From assembly GCF_051857545.1 (NCBI RefSeq), contig NZ_JBPZHB010000011.1, forward strand, positions 124,001 to 188,000: a DNA stretch of 64,000 nucleotides, in the 5' to 3' direction. The notes under the pieces were generated by a model, which worked only from the letters and a program-made list of their open reading frames with translations, was not told the DNA's origin and did no database searches. A program made the position numbers and the translations under genes. This document shows, one piece after another, positions 49,326 through 57,660 of this stretch. Source of the stretch: Larkinella sp051857545 (lineage in GTDB: Bacteria > Bacteroidota > Bacteroidia > Cytophagales > Spirosomataceae). Positions within the stretch are counted from its first letter, which is position 1; every line of letters starts with the position of its first letter.

Positions 49326-51959
49326 ATGAAGAAAACCTTTACCGCTATTAAATCCCTCTATTCGTGTTTTTTGGGAATATTCCTGCTGATTTCCTTTCTG
49401 GAAACCACGGTAGTATGCGCACAGTCCATTAGTGTCGAGCCTGAGAGCTTTCAGGTTGATAAATCAAGAAAGCTGATCGTCTGCAATCGAATTCCGGCCA
49501 TTCCACCCGGACAACCGGCACGTCCGAAAATCATGTTTGATAAGGAGTATACCTTTTCAGAAGCGACTGCCGCTTTTGAAAAGGGCAAGGCCTACAAGAT
49601 TAACAACAACGGAGCCATCTTTACCCTGTTCTTCACTGGCTTGCCGATCCTGAACGTTAAAACCGTTAACAGTAAAGCTATTAACGAAAAAGAAGACGAT
49701 GTCCGGACGCCGGGAACGATTACCCTTTCTACCGCGGATAAGCCACTGGTGACGTCTTACATGGGCATTCGGGTACGGGGAAATTTCTCGAGAGGTTACC
49801 CGAAGAAAGGGTATAATATGGAGTTGTGGAACGATATAAAAGGGGATGAAAGCCGGGATGTTAGTCTGGACGGATTGCGCGAAGACAGTGACTATTACCT
49901 GCTGGCCATGTACGGCGAATCCATGCGACTCCAGAATGCAACGGCGCATTCACTCTGGCTAAAAACGCACACGCTGCCGTATATCGCGAAAGAACCGGAA
50001 GCCATTGGCGGAATCCGGTTCCGGTATACCGATGTATTCATTAACGGTTCTTATAACGGCGTTTATCTGCTGACCGAAAAGGAAGACCGGAAGCAATTAA
50101 AACTCAAGAAAATCACCGACGACGGCGAAGTTAGGGGCGAACTCTACAAGACTAATCCGGGAAGTGCAACTAAATATACCGGACCTTTGCCCAGCTACGA
50201 TCCCAATGCCGGACTGAGTTGGGGCGGGTTCGAAATCGATTATCCGAAACAGTCATTCTGGTTTAACCTCTATGACTTTGTAAACTTTATCGTTAATTCT
50301 TCCAATCAGAATTTTAAAGCCGGTATTTTCAACCGGGTGGAAATTACCAGTTTGATCGACAATTTCGTTTTCATTAACGCCATCCGCGCTGCGGATAACA
50401 TGTCGAACAACCAGGTGCTGGCGAAATACAAAGAAGGTGAAAAATACTTTTACCTTCCGTGGGATTTGGATGCTTCGTTTGGGTATGATTTTACGGGAAA
50501 TAAAGAATACCATACGAACGATGTCATGACCAACGGGCTCTATAACCGGCTCCTGTCGCAGGACCCCGATGGGTTTAAATCCAAACTACGAAAACGCTGG
50601 TTTGAGCTGAGAGGCACCATTTATAGCCTGGAAAGTATCAAACAGGAATTGCGGACTCATTATAACCTGCTCCAGAATGAAGGAGCCTACGCCCGCGAAA
50701 CCCTGCGGTGGCCCGACCGACTGGCATTAGCCGACTTCTCCTACATCGATCCCTGGCTCGAGAAACGCCTGGCTTTTCTGGACAAATACTTCGGAGCTTT
50801 TCCGGCCGACGCACCCGCGCCCTTTGTGGTCACGTTGACGTCATTTACAGGCGCCATCGACGGAGCGCAGAAAAAACTGGACTGGGCCACCAGCAAGGAG
50901 CAAAACTCCCGCCGGTTTGAAGTTGAATTCAGTACCAACGGCAGTTCCTACAGCAAAGTGGGTGAAGTGGCGGCAGCCGGTACCAGTGATGGCACCAAAA
51001 CCTACAGTTTCACACATTCGAATACCTCCTCACCGGCGTATTACCGCCTGAAAATGATCAGTACGAGCGAAACCTCGCAGTTCAGTAGCGTGGTTCAGAT
51101 TACGGCCCCGGGCGGTTGTACACCACCGGCGCCCCCCGCCGTCAATGCCAGTTCCACGACGGCGACATCCGGCCAAAGTGTGCAACTGACGGCTACCGGG
51201 TGTGCTTATACGGTGGTCTGGAGCACCAACCAGACGGGATCGCCGATCACCGTGAACCCCACCATAACGACCAGTTATACCGCCAAATGCCAAAAGGAAA
51301 CCGGTTGCGAAAGCGGCTCCTCGACTGCCGTTACGGTTACCATCAATAATCCAACCACCGTAACCGGCAATTTTGAAGGATTTCTGGACAAGGTCGAGTG
51401 CGGAACGATACGGGGGTGGGTCTGGGATCGGAACAAACCCAACACCCCGCTGACGGTCGAGTTTCTGGAAGGCAACACCTCCCTGGGAACGGCACTGGCC
51501 GATATTTACCGCGAGGACATCAAAGCCGCCGGAAAAGGTGACGGTCGGCACGTCTACAGCTTTCCGACACCCGATAATCTGAAAGACAACCGGACCCATA
51601 CCATTTCGGCGCGCGTGCTGGGCAGCACTTACACGCTGAAACAGGCTCCCAAAGTGCTCGGCCCCTGCGCCCCCGGCGCCCGCTTGAGTGCCTCATTCGA
51701 TGACGAATCCGGCATCCAGATTTTGGTCGCGCCGAATCCGACAAGTGGCGAATTTGAGGTAAGCTTCTACACCGCCACCTGGCAGCAATCGACGGTATCG
51801 GTTGTCGATTTACTGGGTCGCAACTGGTTTACAAGCACGCTGGAAGGCAGTGGAATCCAGAAGCAGAAAGTGCGGTTAACCGGTGCCACCGGGCTGTATA
51901 TGGTTCAGGTTCAACAGGGGCAGGACGTTCGCACGAAAAGTCTGGTTCTGCAGAAATAA
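49326..51959 (+). CDS. CotH-kinase-family surface protein with T9SS sorting domain
   Basis: 877 residues with a signal peptide. The CotH domain spans about 110-480: VRGNFSRGYPKKGYNMELWN near the start, then GSYNGVYLLTEKEDR and FYLPWDLDASFGYD, where the Asp residues bind metal and nucleotide. CotH proteins are protein kinases in Bacillus spores and are found on many bacterial surfaces. A beta-sandwich follows (about 490-580), then Ig-like repeats and a C-terminal T9SS type A domain beginning VAPNPTSGEFEV. The protein is therefore expected on the cell surface or released. Kinase activity is unverified. Substrate unknown. Confidence 0.9.
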   Translation: MKKTFTAIKSLYSCFLGIFLLISFLETTVVCAQSISVEPESFQVDKSRKLIVCNRIPAIPPGQPARPKIMFDKEYTFSEATAAFEKGKAYKINNNGAIFTLFFTGLPILNVKTVNSKAINEKEDDVRTPGTITLSTADKPLVTSYMGIRVRGNFSRGYPKKGYNMELWNDIKGDESRDVSLDGLREDSDYYLLAMYGESMRLQNATAHSLWLKTHTLPYIAKEPEAIGGIRFRYTDVFINGSYNGVYLLTEKEDRKQLKLKKITDDGEVRGELYKTNPGSATKYTGPLPSYDPNAGLSWGGFEIDYPKQSFWFNLYDFVNFIVNSSNQNFKAGIFNRVEITSLIDNFVFINAIRAADNMSNNQVLAKYKEGEKYFYLPWDLDASFGYDFTGNKEYHTNDVMTNGLYNRLLSQDPDGFKSKLRKRWFELRGTIYSLESIKQELRTHYNLLQNEGAYARETLRWPDRLALADFSYIDPWLEKRLAFLDKYFGAFPADAPAPFVVTLTSFTGAIDGAQKKLDWATSKEQNSRRFEVEFSTNGSSYSKVGEVAAAGTSDGTKTYSFTHSNTSSPAYYRLKMISTSETSQFSSVVQITAPGGCTPPAPPAVNASSTTATSGQSVQLTATGCAYTVVWSTNQTGSPITVNPTITTSYTAKCQKETGCESGSSTAVTVTINNPTTVTGNFEGFLDKVECGTIRGWVWDRNKPNTPLTVEFLEGNTSLGTALADIYREDIKAAGKGDGRHVYSFPTPDNLKDNRTHTISARVLGSTYTLKQAPKVLGPCAPGARLSASFDDESGIQILVAPNPTSGEFEVSFYTATWQQSTVSVVDLLGRNWFTSTLEGSGIQKQKVRLTGATGLYMVQVQQGQDVRTKSLVLQK

Positions 51960-51980
51960 GCGGTTTTTAATCCATCTATT

Positions 51981-52015
51981 GAGGGCCTGTCAGGAGTTGT
52001 TCCGGGCAGGCCCTC
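51981..52015 (+). terminator. Hairpin after the CotH gene
   Basis: GAGGGCCTG (51981-51989) pairs perfectly with CAGGCCCTC (52007-52015). There is no T-run directly after it, so it may be a weak terminator. Confidence 0.5.
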
Positions 52016-52170
52016 GGTGTGTATACATCTCCGTGGTTTTAAAATTGCCCCCGAAACCGAATAAACTCAGGCATTTTTAACCAAATTGCGGTTCAAAAAC
52101 CCATACAGTCGGCAGGTATGCCGCCAGCGTAACCCGTCACCCTTGTACGACTGTTCACTCCCTGATTGGT

Positions 52171-53109
52171 ATGTTTAAAACAATTCCCTTTCTGGCTTTC
52201 CTTTTCTTCCCGTATCTCGTCCAGGCCCAGCAACCTTTGCACATTTTGGCGATCAAAACGCCCAAAGAACTACACAGTTTTTTCCGGTGGACGGGCAAAG
52301 ACCGGCCGATCATCAGCGGCCACCGGGGTGGCATGGTGAAAGGATTTCCGGAGAATTCGATGGCGACGTTCGAGAACACGCTGAAACACACCCCGGCTTT
52401 TTTCGAGATCGATCCACGTCTGACCAAAGACAGCGTGATTGTGCTGATGCACGACGCGACGCTGGAACGAACCACCACCGGAACCGGGAAAGTGGGCGAC
52501 TATACGTGGAATGAACTGAAGAAATTCCGGCTGAAAGATGCGGAGGGAAATATCACCGAACACCGCATTCCGACACTGGCCGAAGCCATCGACTGGGCGC
52601 GGGGAAAAACGATTCTGAATCTGGACAAAAAAGATGTGCCTTTCCGGATGATTGCCGCGCTCATTAAAGAACACAAAGCCGACGCCTTCGTGATGTTGAC
52701 CGTTCACACCGCCGAAGACGCCTTATATTACTACAAAGGAAACAAAAACCAGATGTTTTCGGCTTTTGTGAAAACGCCCCAGGCGATGAAGGAGTACGAG
52801 AAAGCCGGGATTCCGTTTTCGCAGATGATCGCCTACATTGGCCCGGATGTCAAACCCGAAAACCAGGAAATGTACCGTTTGCTGAATGCAAAAGGTGTCA
52901 TGTGCATGATTTCGGCGGCTCCCACCTATGACAAACTCAGAACGCCGGACGAGCGGGCAGCCGCTTACAGGGCGGTTTTCAAAGACGGCGCCAGCATTCT
53001 GGAATCCGACCTGCCCATCGAAACCGCCGAAGCCATTCAGTCGATGATTCCCGCCAAAAGTGCGAAGAGCGTTTATTTTAAAAAAGCCGTGGTCAGTGAC
53101 CGGTTCTGA
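52171..53109 (+). CDS. Glycerophosphodiester phosphodiesterase-family protein, secreted
   Basis: 312 residues with a signal peptide (FLAFLFFPYLVQAQ). The GDPD pattern is clear: ISGHRGGMVKGFPENSMATF with the catalytic His, FFEIDPRLTKDSVIVLMHDA with the metal-ligand Glu, Asp and second catalytic His, and LERTTTGTGKVGDYTWNELK. Such enzymes hydrolyse glycerophosphodiesters to glycerol-3-phosphate and an alcohol. The C-terminal part ends with a helix (AEAIQSMIPAKS). Its 3' end overlaps the convergent TMEM220-like gene by 17 bases. Confidence 0.9.
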   Translation: MFKTIPFLAFLFFPYLVQAQQPLHILAIKTPKELHSFFRWTGKDRPIISGHRGGMVKGFPENSMATFENTLKHTPAFFEIDPRLTKDSVIVLMHDATLERTTTGTGKVGDYTWNELKKFRLKDAEGNITEHRIPTLAEAIDWARGKTILNLDKKDVPFRMIAALIKEHKADAFVMLTVHTAEDALYYYKGNKNQMFSAFVKTPQAMKEYEKAGIPFSQMIAYIGPDVKPENQEMYRLLNAKGVMCMISAAPTYDKLRTPDERAAAYRAVFKDGASILESDLPIETAEAIQSMIPAKSAKSVYFKKAVVSDRF

Positions 53110-53455
53110 CAGACGAGTTTCCCCGCGTCAATCCCGCCAGCAGCAGCATGGCCACGGCGCAGATTGCCAGTCCGCCGGATTCGCGGGCCAGTTCGACGTT
53201 GAGTGTTTTCATGCCCATTTCGTCCAATAAAAACCCTTCAAATTGTGGGGGCCACCAGTAGATGGCCGAAACCAGGTAAATGGCACCGGCCGCCAAGTAA
53301 AACCACGGACGCCCGGCGGTTCCGAGCGCCATAAAACTGGCAATAGCAGCAAATCCATAAATGGGAACCCACACCTGTGGGTCGGGGTCGTTGTATTGAA
53401 AAGCCGCGAAGAGGGTAAACAACAGACCAAACGTGATGGCAAGAATCTTCCGCAT
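53093..53455 (-). CDS. TMEM220-like membrane protein
   Basis: 120 residues with about four membrane segments: ILAITFGLLFTLFAAFQYND near the start, the conserved DPDPQVWVPIYGFAAIASFM, a central FYLAAGAIYLVSAIYWW, and a C-terminal GGLAICAVAMLLLAGLT. The QYNDPDPQVWVPIYG segment is the hallmark of the TMEM220 family. The function is unknown across bacteria. Its 3' end overlaps the glycerophosphodiesterase gene, and it is followed by the TPR lipoprotein gene on the same strand at a 33-base distance. Confidence 0.85.
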   Translation of the reverse strand: MRKILAITFGLLFTLFAAFQYNDPDPQVWVPIYGFAAIASFMALGTAGRPWFYLAAGAIYLVSAIYWWPPQFEGFLLDEMGMKTLNVELARESGGLAICAVAMLLLAGLTRGNSSVRTGH

Positions 53456-53488
53456 GGGTTTAGTAGGTATAAAAGTGTAAAAGATCTT

Positions 53489-54262
53489 TTATTGACAGTA
53501 TTCGGTCAGATACGCCTGGGCTTCGGTATAGCCCAATTGTTTGGCCTGTTTCAGACTCAGACATCCATTTTCGCGCTGGTTCATCATAACCTGGGTCACA
53601 CCCAGGGCGTTGAACGCTTTGCCAAATTTAGCGTCCAGTTGCACGGTTTTCGTAAAATCATTCAGGGCCTCGGGATATTCTTCCTGCTGAAACCGGATGT
53701 TTCCCCGGTTGAAGTACGCCAGTGAATTTTTCGCATCCCGTTGGATGGCCTGGTTGAAGTCCGACAAAGCCGATACCAGATTCCCGCTGTTGGCAAACAA
53801 TTGGCCCCGGTCGAGGTAAATGTCGGAGGAGTCAGGTGCCCGGCGGATGGCTTCGGCGTAATCTTTCAAAGCCGAGTCGGTTTCGCCCCGGGCGGTTTTC
53901 AATTTCGCCCGGTTGTAATACGGTTTATAGAAGTCGGGCTTCAACTGAATGGCCTGCTCATAATCCAGCAGGGCATTTTCGTAGTCTTTCAACTCAAAAT
54001 AGGCGACGCCCCGGCTGTTGAACGCTTCGTAATTATCCGCATCAGCATCGATCGCCTGATTCAGGGGCTGAATGGCTTCACGAAATTTGCCCTGCTGCAT
54101 CAAGGCCCGGGCTTCCGTCAGTTTGCCTTCCGACGATGTGCAGGATTGCAGGATGAGCAGGCAATAGACAACAAGGCCCATCCCGAGCGTTCTGCCGCTC
54201 TTTCCTGAGATTCTTTCGAACGGGTAACGGCCTTTTAGGGTATTTAAAACGGTCTTTCTCAT
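53489..54262 (-). CDS. TPR-repeat lipoprotein
   Basis: 257 residues. The lipobox LILQSC marks a lipid anchor after a signal-like segment, with a basic N-terminal extension (KGRYPFERISGKSGR) that could start later. TPR units follow: AIQPLNQAIDADADNYEAFN, ALLDYEQAIQLKPDFYKPYY, and further copies to about residue 230. TPR lipoproteins act as scaffolds in envelope complexes, including T9SS-related ones, but no partner is named here. A -7 box lies 22 bases upstream (54284-54291) and faces away from the SRP RNA promoter. Confidence 0.85.
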   Translation of the reverse strand: MRKTVLNTLKGRYPFERISGKSGRTLGMGLVVYCLLILQSCTSSEGKLTEARALMQQGKFREAIQPLNQAIDADADNYEAFNSRGVAYFELKDYENALLDYEQAIQLKPDFYKPYYNRAKLKTARGETDSALKDYAEAIRRAPDSSDIYLDRGQLFANSGNLVSALSDFNQAIQRDAKNSLAYFNRGNIRFQQEEYPEALNDFTKTVQLDAKFGKAFNALGVTQVMMNQRENGCLSLKQAKQLGYTEAQAYLTEYCQ

Positions 54263-54283
54263 AGGATCAACGTGAAATTGCTA

Positions 54284-54291
54284 CAAAAGTA
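54284..54291 (-). promoter_or_regulatory. Bacteroidota -7 box for the TPR lipoprotein gene
   Basis: The minus strand reads TACTTTTG, a full TAnnTTTG match, 22 bases before the start at 54262. It is divergent from the SRP RNA promoter at 54324. Confidence 0.45.
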
Positions 54292-54323
54292 GCCAGCGGC
54301 TTTTATTTTCCTGCATAAATTAC

Positions 54324-54331
54324 TAATTTTG
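54324..54331 (+). promoter_or_regulatory. -7 box for the SRP RNA
   Basis: TAATTTTG matches TAnnTTTG and ends five bases before the RNA 5' stem at 54337, the expected distance from -7 to the start point. Confidence 0.6.
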
Positions 54332-54336
54332 CACCC

Positions 54337-54433
54337 GGCAAACAGGCACTACCAGCTCCTGCTGAATCCCCCAGGTCTTGACAGAAGCAAGGGTAGGCGG
54401 TCGTAGCGGTGAGATGTCGGTTTGCCTTTTTTT
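54337..54433 (+). ncRNA. ffs: Signal recognition particle RNA (small bacterial type)
   Basis: The ends pair: GGCAAAC at 54337-54343 with GTTTGCC at 54420-54426, followed by a T-run, so the transcript ends in its own terminator. The apical region reads AGGTCTTGACAGAAGCA, which aligns base for base with the E. coli 4.5S core (AGGTCCGGAAGGAAGCA). The stem UCU/AGA closes a UGAC tetraloop, one of the alternative URRC loops known in bacterial SRP RNAs. The flanking CCC/GGG pairs support the helix. This RNA binds Ffh and targets nascent membrane proteins. It has a -7 box directly upstream. Confidence 0.88.
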
Positions 54434-54585
54434 GTTTTCCAGCATTCTGAACGCGGCCCAATCGCTTCAGAACCTGATTCGCTCAACGGAAAATCAAAAA
54501 TCCGATCGTCTGATTGAACGATTATCTTTATTGTTGAACGCAATCTAATCACTCATATCATCTCTTTTCTTTCAGTTTAGACTCT

Positions 54586-55245
54586 ATGAAATTTTTCATC
54601 GATACCGCCAATTTAAACGATATTCGCGAAGCGCAGGATCTGGGTATTTTAGACGGGGTGACCACCAACCCATCTCTGATGGCGAAGGAAGGCATTACCG
54701 GTAAAAACAGCGTCATGCAGCATTACAAAGCCATTTGTGACATTGTCGATGGCGATGTAAGCGCCGAAGTGATCGCGACTACGTTTAACGAAATGATTGC
54801 CGAAGGCGAAGAACTGGCCGAAATCGATGATAAAATTGTCGTGAAAGTACCGATGATCAAGGAAGGCATCAAAGCCATCAACTACTTCACGGAAAAGGGC
54901 ATCAAAACCAACTGCACGCTGATTTTTTCGGCGGGACAAGCCCTGCTGGCGGCCAAGGCAGGTGCCACGTATGTGTCTCCCTTCATTGGTCGTTTGGATG
55001 ACATTTCGGTCGATGGAGTTGCGCTAATCGAGCAAATTGCCCTAATTTACCGCAATTATGGCTACGGCACGCAGATTCTGGCGGCTTCCGTTCGGCACCC
55101 GATGCACATCATCCAGTGTGCTGAAGTGGGCGCCGATGTCATGACCGGGCCGCTGAGCGTAATCAACGCCCTCTTCAGCCATCCCCTGACGGACATTGGT
55201 CTGGCCAAGTTTTTAGCCGATCACAAGAAAGCAGCTACCAAATAA
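54586..55245 (+). CDS. fsa: Fructose-6-phosphate aldolase/transaldolase, short type
   Basis: 219 residues, the usual length of the single-domain Fsa/TalC type. Conserved text includes MKFFIDTANLNDIREAQDLG with Asp6, GVTTNPSLMAKEG, then DKIVVKVPMIKEGIKAINYF with the Schiff-base Lys, and NCTLIFSAGQALLAAKAGAT and YVSPFIGRLDD. It transfers or releases three-carbon units in sugar-phosphate metabolism. The gene is close to a mosaic repeat element (55246) and precedes FtsE. Full-length transaldolase B-type features are absent, and whether it acts as aldolase or transaldolase cannot be told from sequence alone. Confidence 0.9.
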   Translation: MKFFIDTANLNDIREAQDLGILDGVTTNPSLMAKEGITGKNSVMQHYKAICDIVDGDVSAEVIATTFNEMIAEGEELAEIDDKIVVKVPMIKEGIKAINYFTEKGIKTNCTLIFSAGQALLAAKAGATYVSPFIGRLDDISVDGVALIEQIALIYRNYGYGTQILAASVRHPMHIIQCAEVGADVMTGPLSVINALFSHPLTDIGLAKFLADHKKAATK

Positions 55246-55340
55246 GTTATGAGTTAAGAATTAAAAATTAAGAGTTGGCTGACGCATTAAACCGCACAGT
55301 TAACTTTTAACTCTTAATTCCTAACTCTTAATTCTTAACT
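55246..55340. repeat. Mosaic inverted repeat B with GGCTGACGC core
   Basis: The left arm is built from words GAGTTAAGAATTA and AAAATTAAGAGTT and ends in TTGGCTGACGC (core 55277-55285). The right arm returns the words in reverse complement (AACTCTTAATTC, CTAACTCTTAATTC) to 55340. It lies between the transaldolase and FtsE genes. Confidence 0.85.
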
Positions 55341-55347
55341 GACAATT

Positions 55348-56028
55348 ATGTTCTCTACCGAACCCGTTCTGTCTCTGAATCAGGCTGATATCTACCAGGG
55401 AGGTCGGATTGTCCTGGCTGATGTGACGTTTGACGTCAACAAAGGGGATTTTGTGTTTTTAATTGGCCGAACGGGTAGCGGCAAAAGTTCGCTGCTCAAA
55501 ACGCTGTATGCGGACCTTTGGCTGCAAGCGGGTACCGGCCGCGTGGCCGGTTTTGGCTTGGAAAAACTGAAGCCGAAGGATGTTCCGTATCTGCGCCGGA
55601 AAATTGGCATTGTCTTTCAGGACTTTCAGCTTTTCATGGATCGCAACATCGAGGAAAACCTGCGGTTCGTGCTCAAAGCCACCGGGTGGACGGATCAGAC
55701 CAAGATGAAAAACCGCATTTCCGAGGTGCTGATGCAGGTGGGTCTGGGAACTCTGCAAAAAAAAATGCCCCACCAGCTTTCAGGAGGGGAACAGCAACGC
55801 GTGGTGGTAGCCCGCGCCATGCTCAACGAACCCATGATTCTGATTGCCGATGAACCCACCGGAAACCTCGACCCGGCCGTTGGCGAACAAATCATGAATG
55901 TTTTCCAAACCATCAACAATTCCGGCACCGCCATCCTGATGGCCACCCACAACTACGACTTCCTCCGCAAGTATCCCGCCCGGGTGTTGCGCGTTGAGGA
56001 TGGGAAGGTGATTGAGCAGGGATTATAG
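55348..56028 (+). CDS. ftsE: FtsE-like ABC transporter ATP-binding protein
   Basis: 226 residues, the size of FtsE. Walker A is GRTGSGKSSLLKTLY, the Q-loop IVFQDFQLF, the signature LSGGEQQRVVVARAM and Walker B MILIADEPTGNLDPA. The H-loop is ATHNYDFLRK. FtsE with FtsX controls peptidoglycan hydrolases at division. No FtsX permease gene is adjacent here, so FtsE is a family assignment with the partner elsewhere, or this is a related ATPase. It is flanked by mosaic repeats B and C and ends convergent to PorX. Confidence 0.85.
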   Translation: MFSTEPVLSLNQADIYQGGRIVLADVTFDVNKGDFVFLIGRTGSGKSSLLKTLYADLWLQAGTGRVAGFGLEKLKPKDVPYLRRKIGIVFQDFQLFMDRNIEENLRFVLKATGWTDQTKMKNRISEVLMQVGLGTLQKKMPHQLSGGEQQRVVVARAMLNEPMILIADEPTGNLDPAVGEQIMNVFQTINNSGTAILMATHNYDFLRKYPARVLRVEDGKVIEQGL

Positions 56029-56100
56029 AGTTAAGAGTGATGAGTTAAGAGTTGGCTGGCGCGTTACACTTTTAACTCTTAACTCATCATTCTTAACTCT
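56028..56100. repeat. Mosaic inverted repeat C with GGCTGGCGC core
   Basis: The left arm is made of AGTTAAGAGT words, then GGCTGGCGC (56054-56062). The right arm (TTTTAACTCTTAACTCATCATT) returns their complement. It separates the converging FtsE and PorX genes and may serve as a bidirectional terminator. Confidence 0.8.
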
Positions 56101-56103
56101 TTA

Positions 56104-57660
56104 TTACTTCGGTTTCAAATACACAAACGGAATGATCATTTCTTCCAGCGAGACTCCGCCGTGCTGGAATGTATCCCGGTAATAATTAACGTAGTAATTG
56201 TAGTTGTTCGGATACGCAAAGAAATAATCTTCGAGCGTAAAGACATAGGCCGTGGAGACGTGAATCCGGGGCAGGAAGAAGTTTTCCGGTTTGCGGCAAA
56301 CGAACAGGTGGTTGTCGTCGAAACCCAGGTTTTTGCCCTGCTTGTAGCGCAGGTTGGTGTTCGTATCCCGGTAGCCCACAATCTTGGCCGGTTTCTGCAC
56401 CCGAATCATGCCGTGGTCAGTGGTGATAATCAGCCGACCGTTCTTCTCCGAAATCTTCCGGACCAGTTCCAGCAAAGGCGAGTGGCTAAACCAGGACCGC
56501 GTAATCGAGCGATAAGCCGCTTCGTCGGGGGCCAGTTCCTTGATCATGGCCATGTCCGTCCGGGCGTGCGACAGCATATCCACGAAGTTGTAGACGATCA
56601 CGTTCAGATCGTTCTGCATCAGGTTGCTAAAGTTATCGACCAGGTGTTTGCCCTGGTTGATGTTCAGAATCTTGTGATACGAAAACTTGATGTTCAGGCG
56701 GCTGCTGTCGATCTGGCGTTTCAGAAACTGGTCTTCGTTGTTGTTCAAACCGGCTTCTTCGTTGTCGTCGTTCACCCACAAATCGGGATGTTTTTTCTCC
56801 ATATCGCTCGGCATCATCCCCGAGAAAATGGCGTTCCGGGCAAAAGCCGTCGTGGTCGGCAGAATAGAATAATAGGACGATTCTTCTTCAACCGTAAAAT
56901 ACTCGGATAGGATCGGCTCGATCACTTTCCACTGGTCGTAGCGCAGGTTATCGATCAGCACGAAGAAAAGCGGGTTGTTCTGCTCGATCAACGGAAACAC
57001 TTTCTTCCGCATCAACTGGTGCGACATCACCGGTTTGTCGCCTTTGGGTTCATTCAGCCAGTCTTCGTAATTGTTCATCACGAATTTGCAAAACGTGGCA
57101 TTGGCCTCACTCTTCTGCATGTTGAAAACTTCGCCCATACTCTTGTCCTGCGCGCCATCCAGTTCCAGCTCCCAGAAAATGAGCTTCTTATAAATATCGA
57201 CCCAATCTTCGAAATCGACGCGGTCGTTATACAGGTTCGATAAATTCCGGAAGTCCTGCTGGTAGCTCTGGTTCGTCTTTTCGGTGACCAGGCGTTTGTT
57301 GTCGAGAATTTTTTTAACCGACAGCAGAATCTGGTTGGGGTTGAGCGGTTTGATGAGGTAATCGGCAATTTTGGCCCCGATTGCCCCTTCCATGATGTGC
57401 TCTTCTTCACTCTTCGTAATCATCACAACCGGCAGGTTGGGCCGCATTTGCTTGATTTGCTGGAGCGTTTCCAGCCCCGTCATCCCTGGCATCATTTCGT
57501 CCAGAAAAACGAGGTCGAAGTTTTCCTGATCCACTTTTTCGAGCGCATCAGCCCCACTGTTCACGGGTGTAATGGTATATCCTTTGTTATTCAGAAAAAG
57601 AATATGGGGTTTCAATAAGTCAATTTCGTCATCGGCCCAGAGGATGGAATAATTTTGCAT
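56104..57660 (-). CDS. porX: PorX-type response regulator with PglZ/alkaline-phosphatase-like output domain
   Basis: 518 residues. The receiver has the acidic pair Asp10-Asp11 (LWADDEIDLL), the phospho-acceptor Asp54 in VFLDEMMPGMTG, Thr in MVIT and Lys in YLIKPLNP. A helical linker follows, then from about residue 210 a PglZ/alkaline-phosphatase-superfamily domain, with LIDNLRYDQWKVIE, TTTAFARNAIFSGM, VDMLSHARTDM and ITTDHGMIRV for metal binding. This is PorX, the regulator that with PorY and SigP controls type IX secretion in Bacteroidota, and its output domain can hydrolyse cyclic oligonucleotides. PorY is not adjacent. The T9SS cargo in the window would be under its reach. Confidence 0.92.
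   Translation of the reverse strand: MQNYSILWADDEIDLLKPHILFLNNKGYTITPVNSGADALEKVDQENFDLVFLDEMMPGMTGLETLQQIKQMRPNLPVVMITKSEEEHIMEGAIGAKIADYLIKPLNPNQILLSVKKILDNKRLVTEKTNQSYQQDFRNLSNLYNDRVDFEDWVDIYKKLIFWELELDGAQDKSMGEVFNMQKSEANATFCKFVMNNYEDWLNEPKGDKPVMSHQLMRKKVFPLIEQNNPLFFVLIDNLRYDQWKVIEPILSEYFTVEEESSYYSILPTTTAFARNAIFSGMMPSDMEKKHPDLWVNDDNEEAGLNNNEDQFLKRQIDSSRLNIKFSYHKILNINQGKHLVDNFSNLMQNDLNVIVYNFVDMLSHARTDMAMIKELAPDEAAYRSITRSWFSHSPLLELVRKISEKNGRLIITTDHGMIRVQKPAKIVGYRDTNTNLRYKQGKNLGFDDNHLFVCRKPENFFLPRIHVSTAYVFTLEDYFFAYPNNYNYYVNYYRDTFQHGGVSLEEMIIPFVYLKPK

Noticed and set aside
54349..54552. 67-codon open frame overlapping the SRP RNA
   Set aside because: The RNA structure explains the sequence and the frame is on the other strand with no domain.
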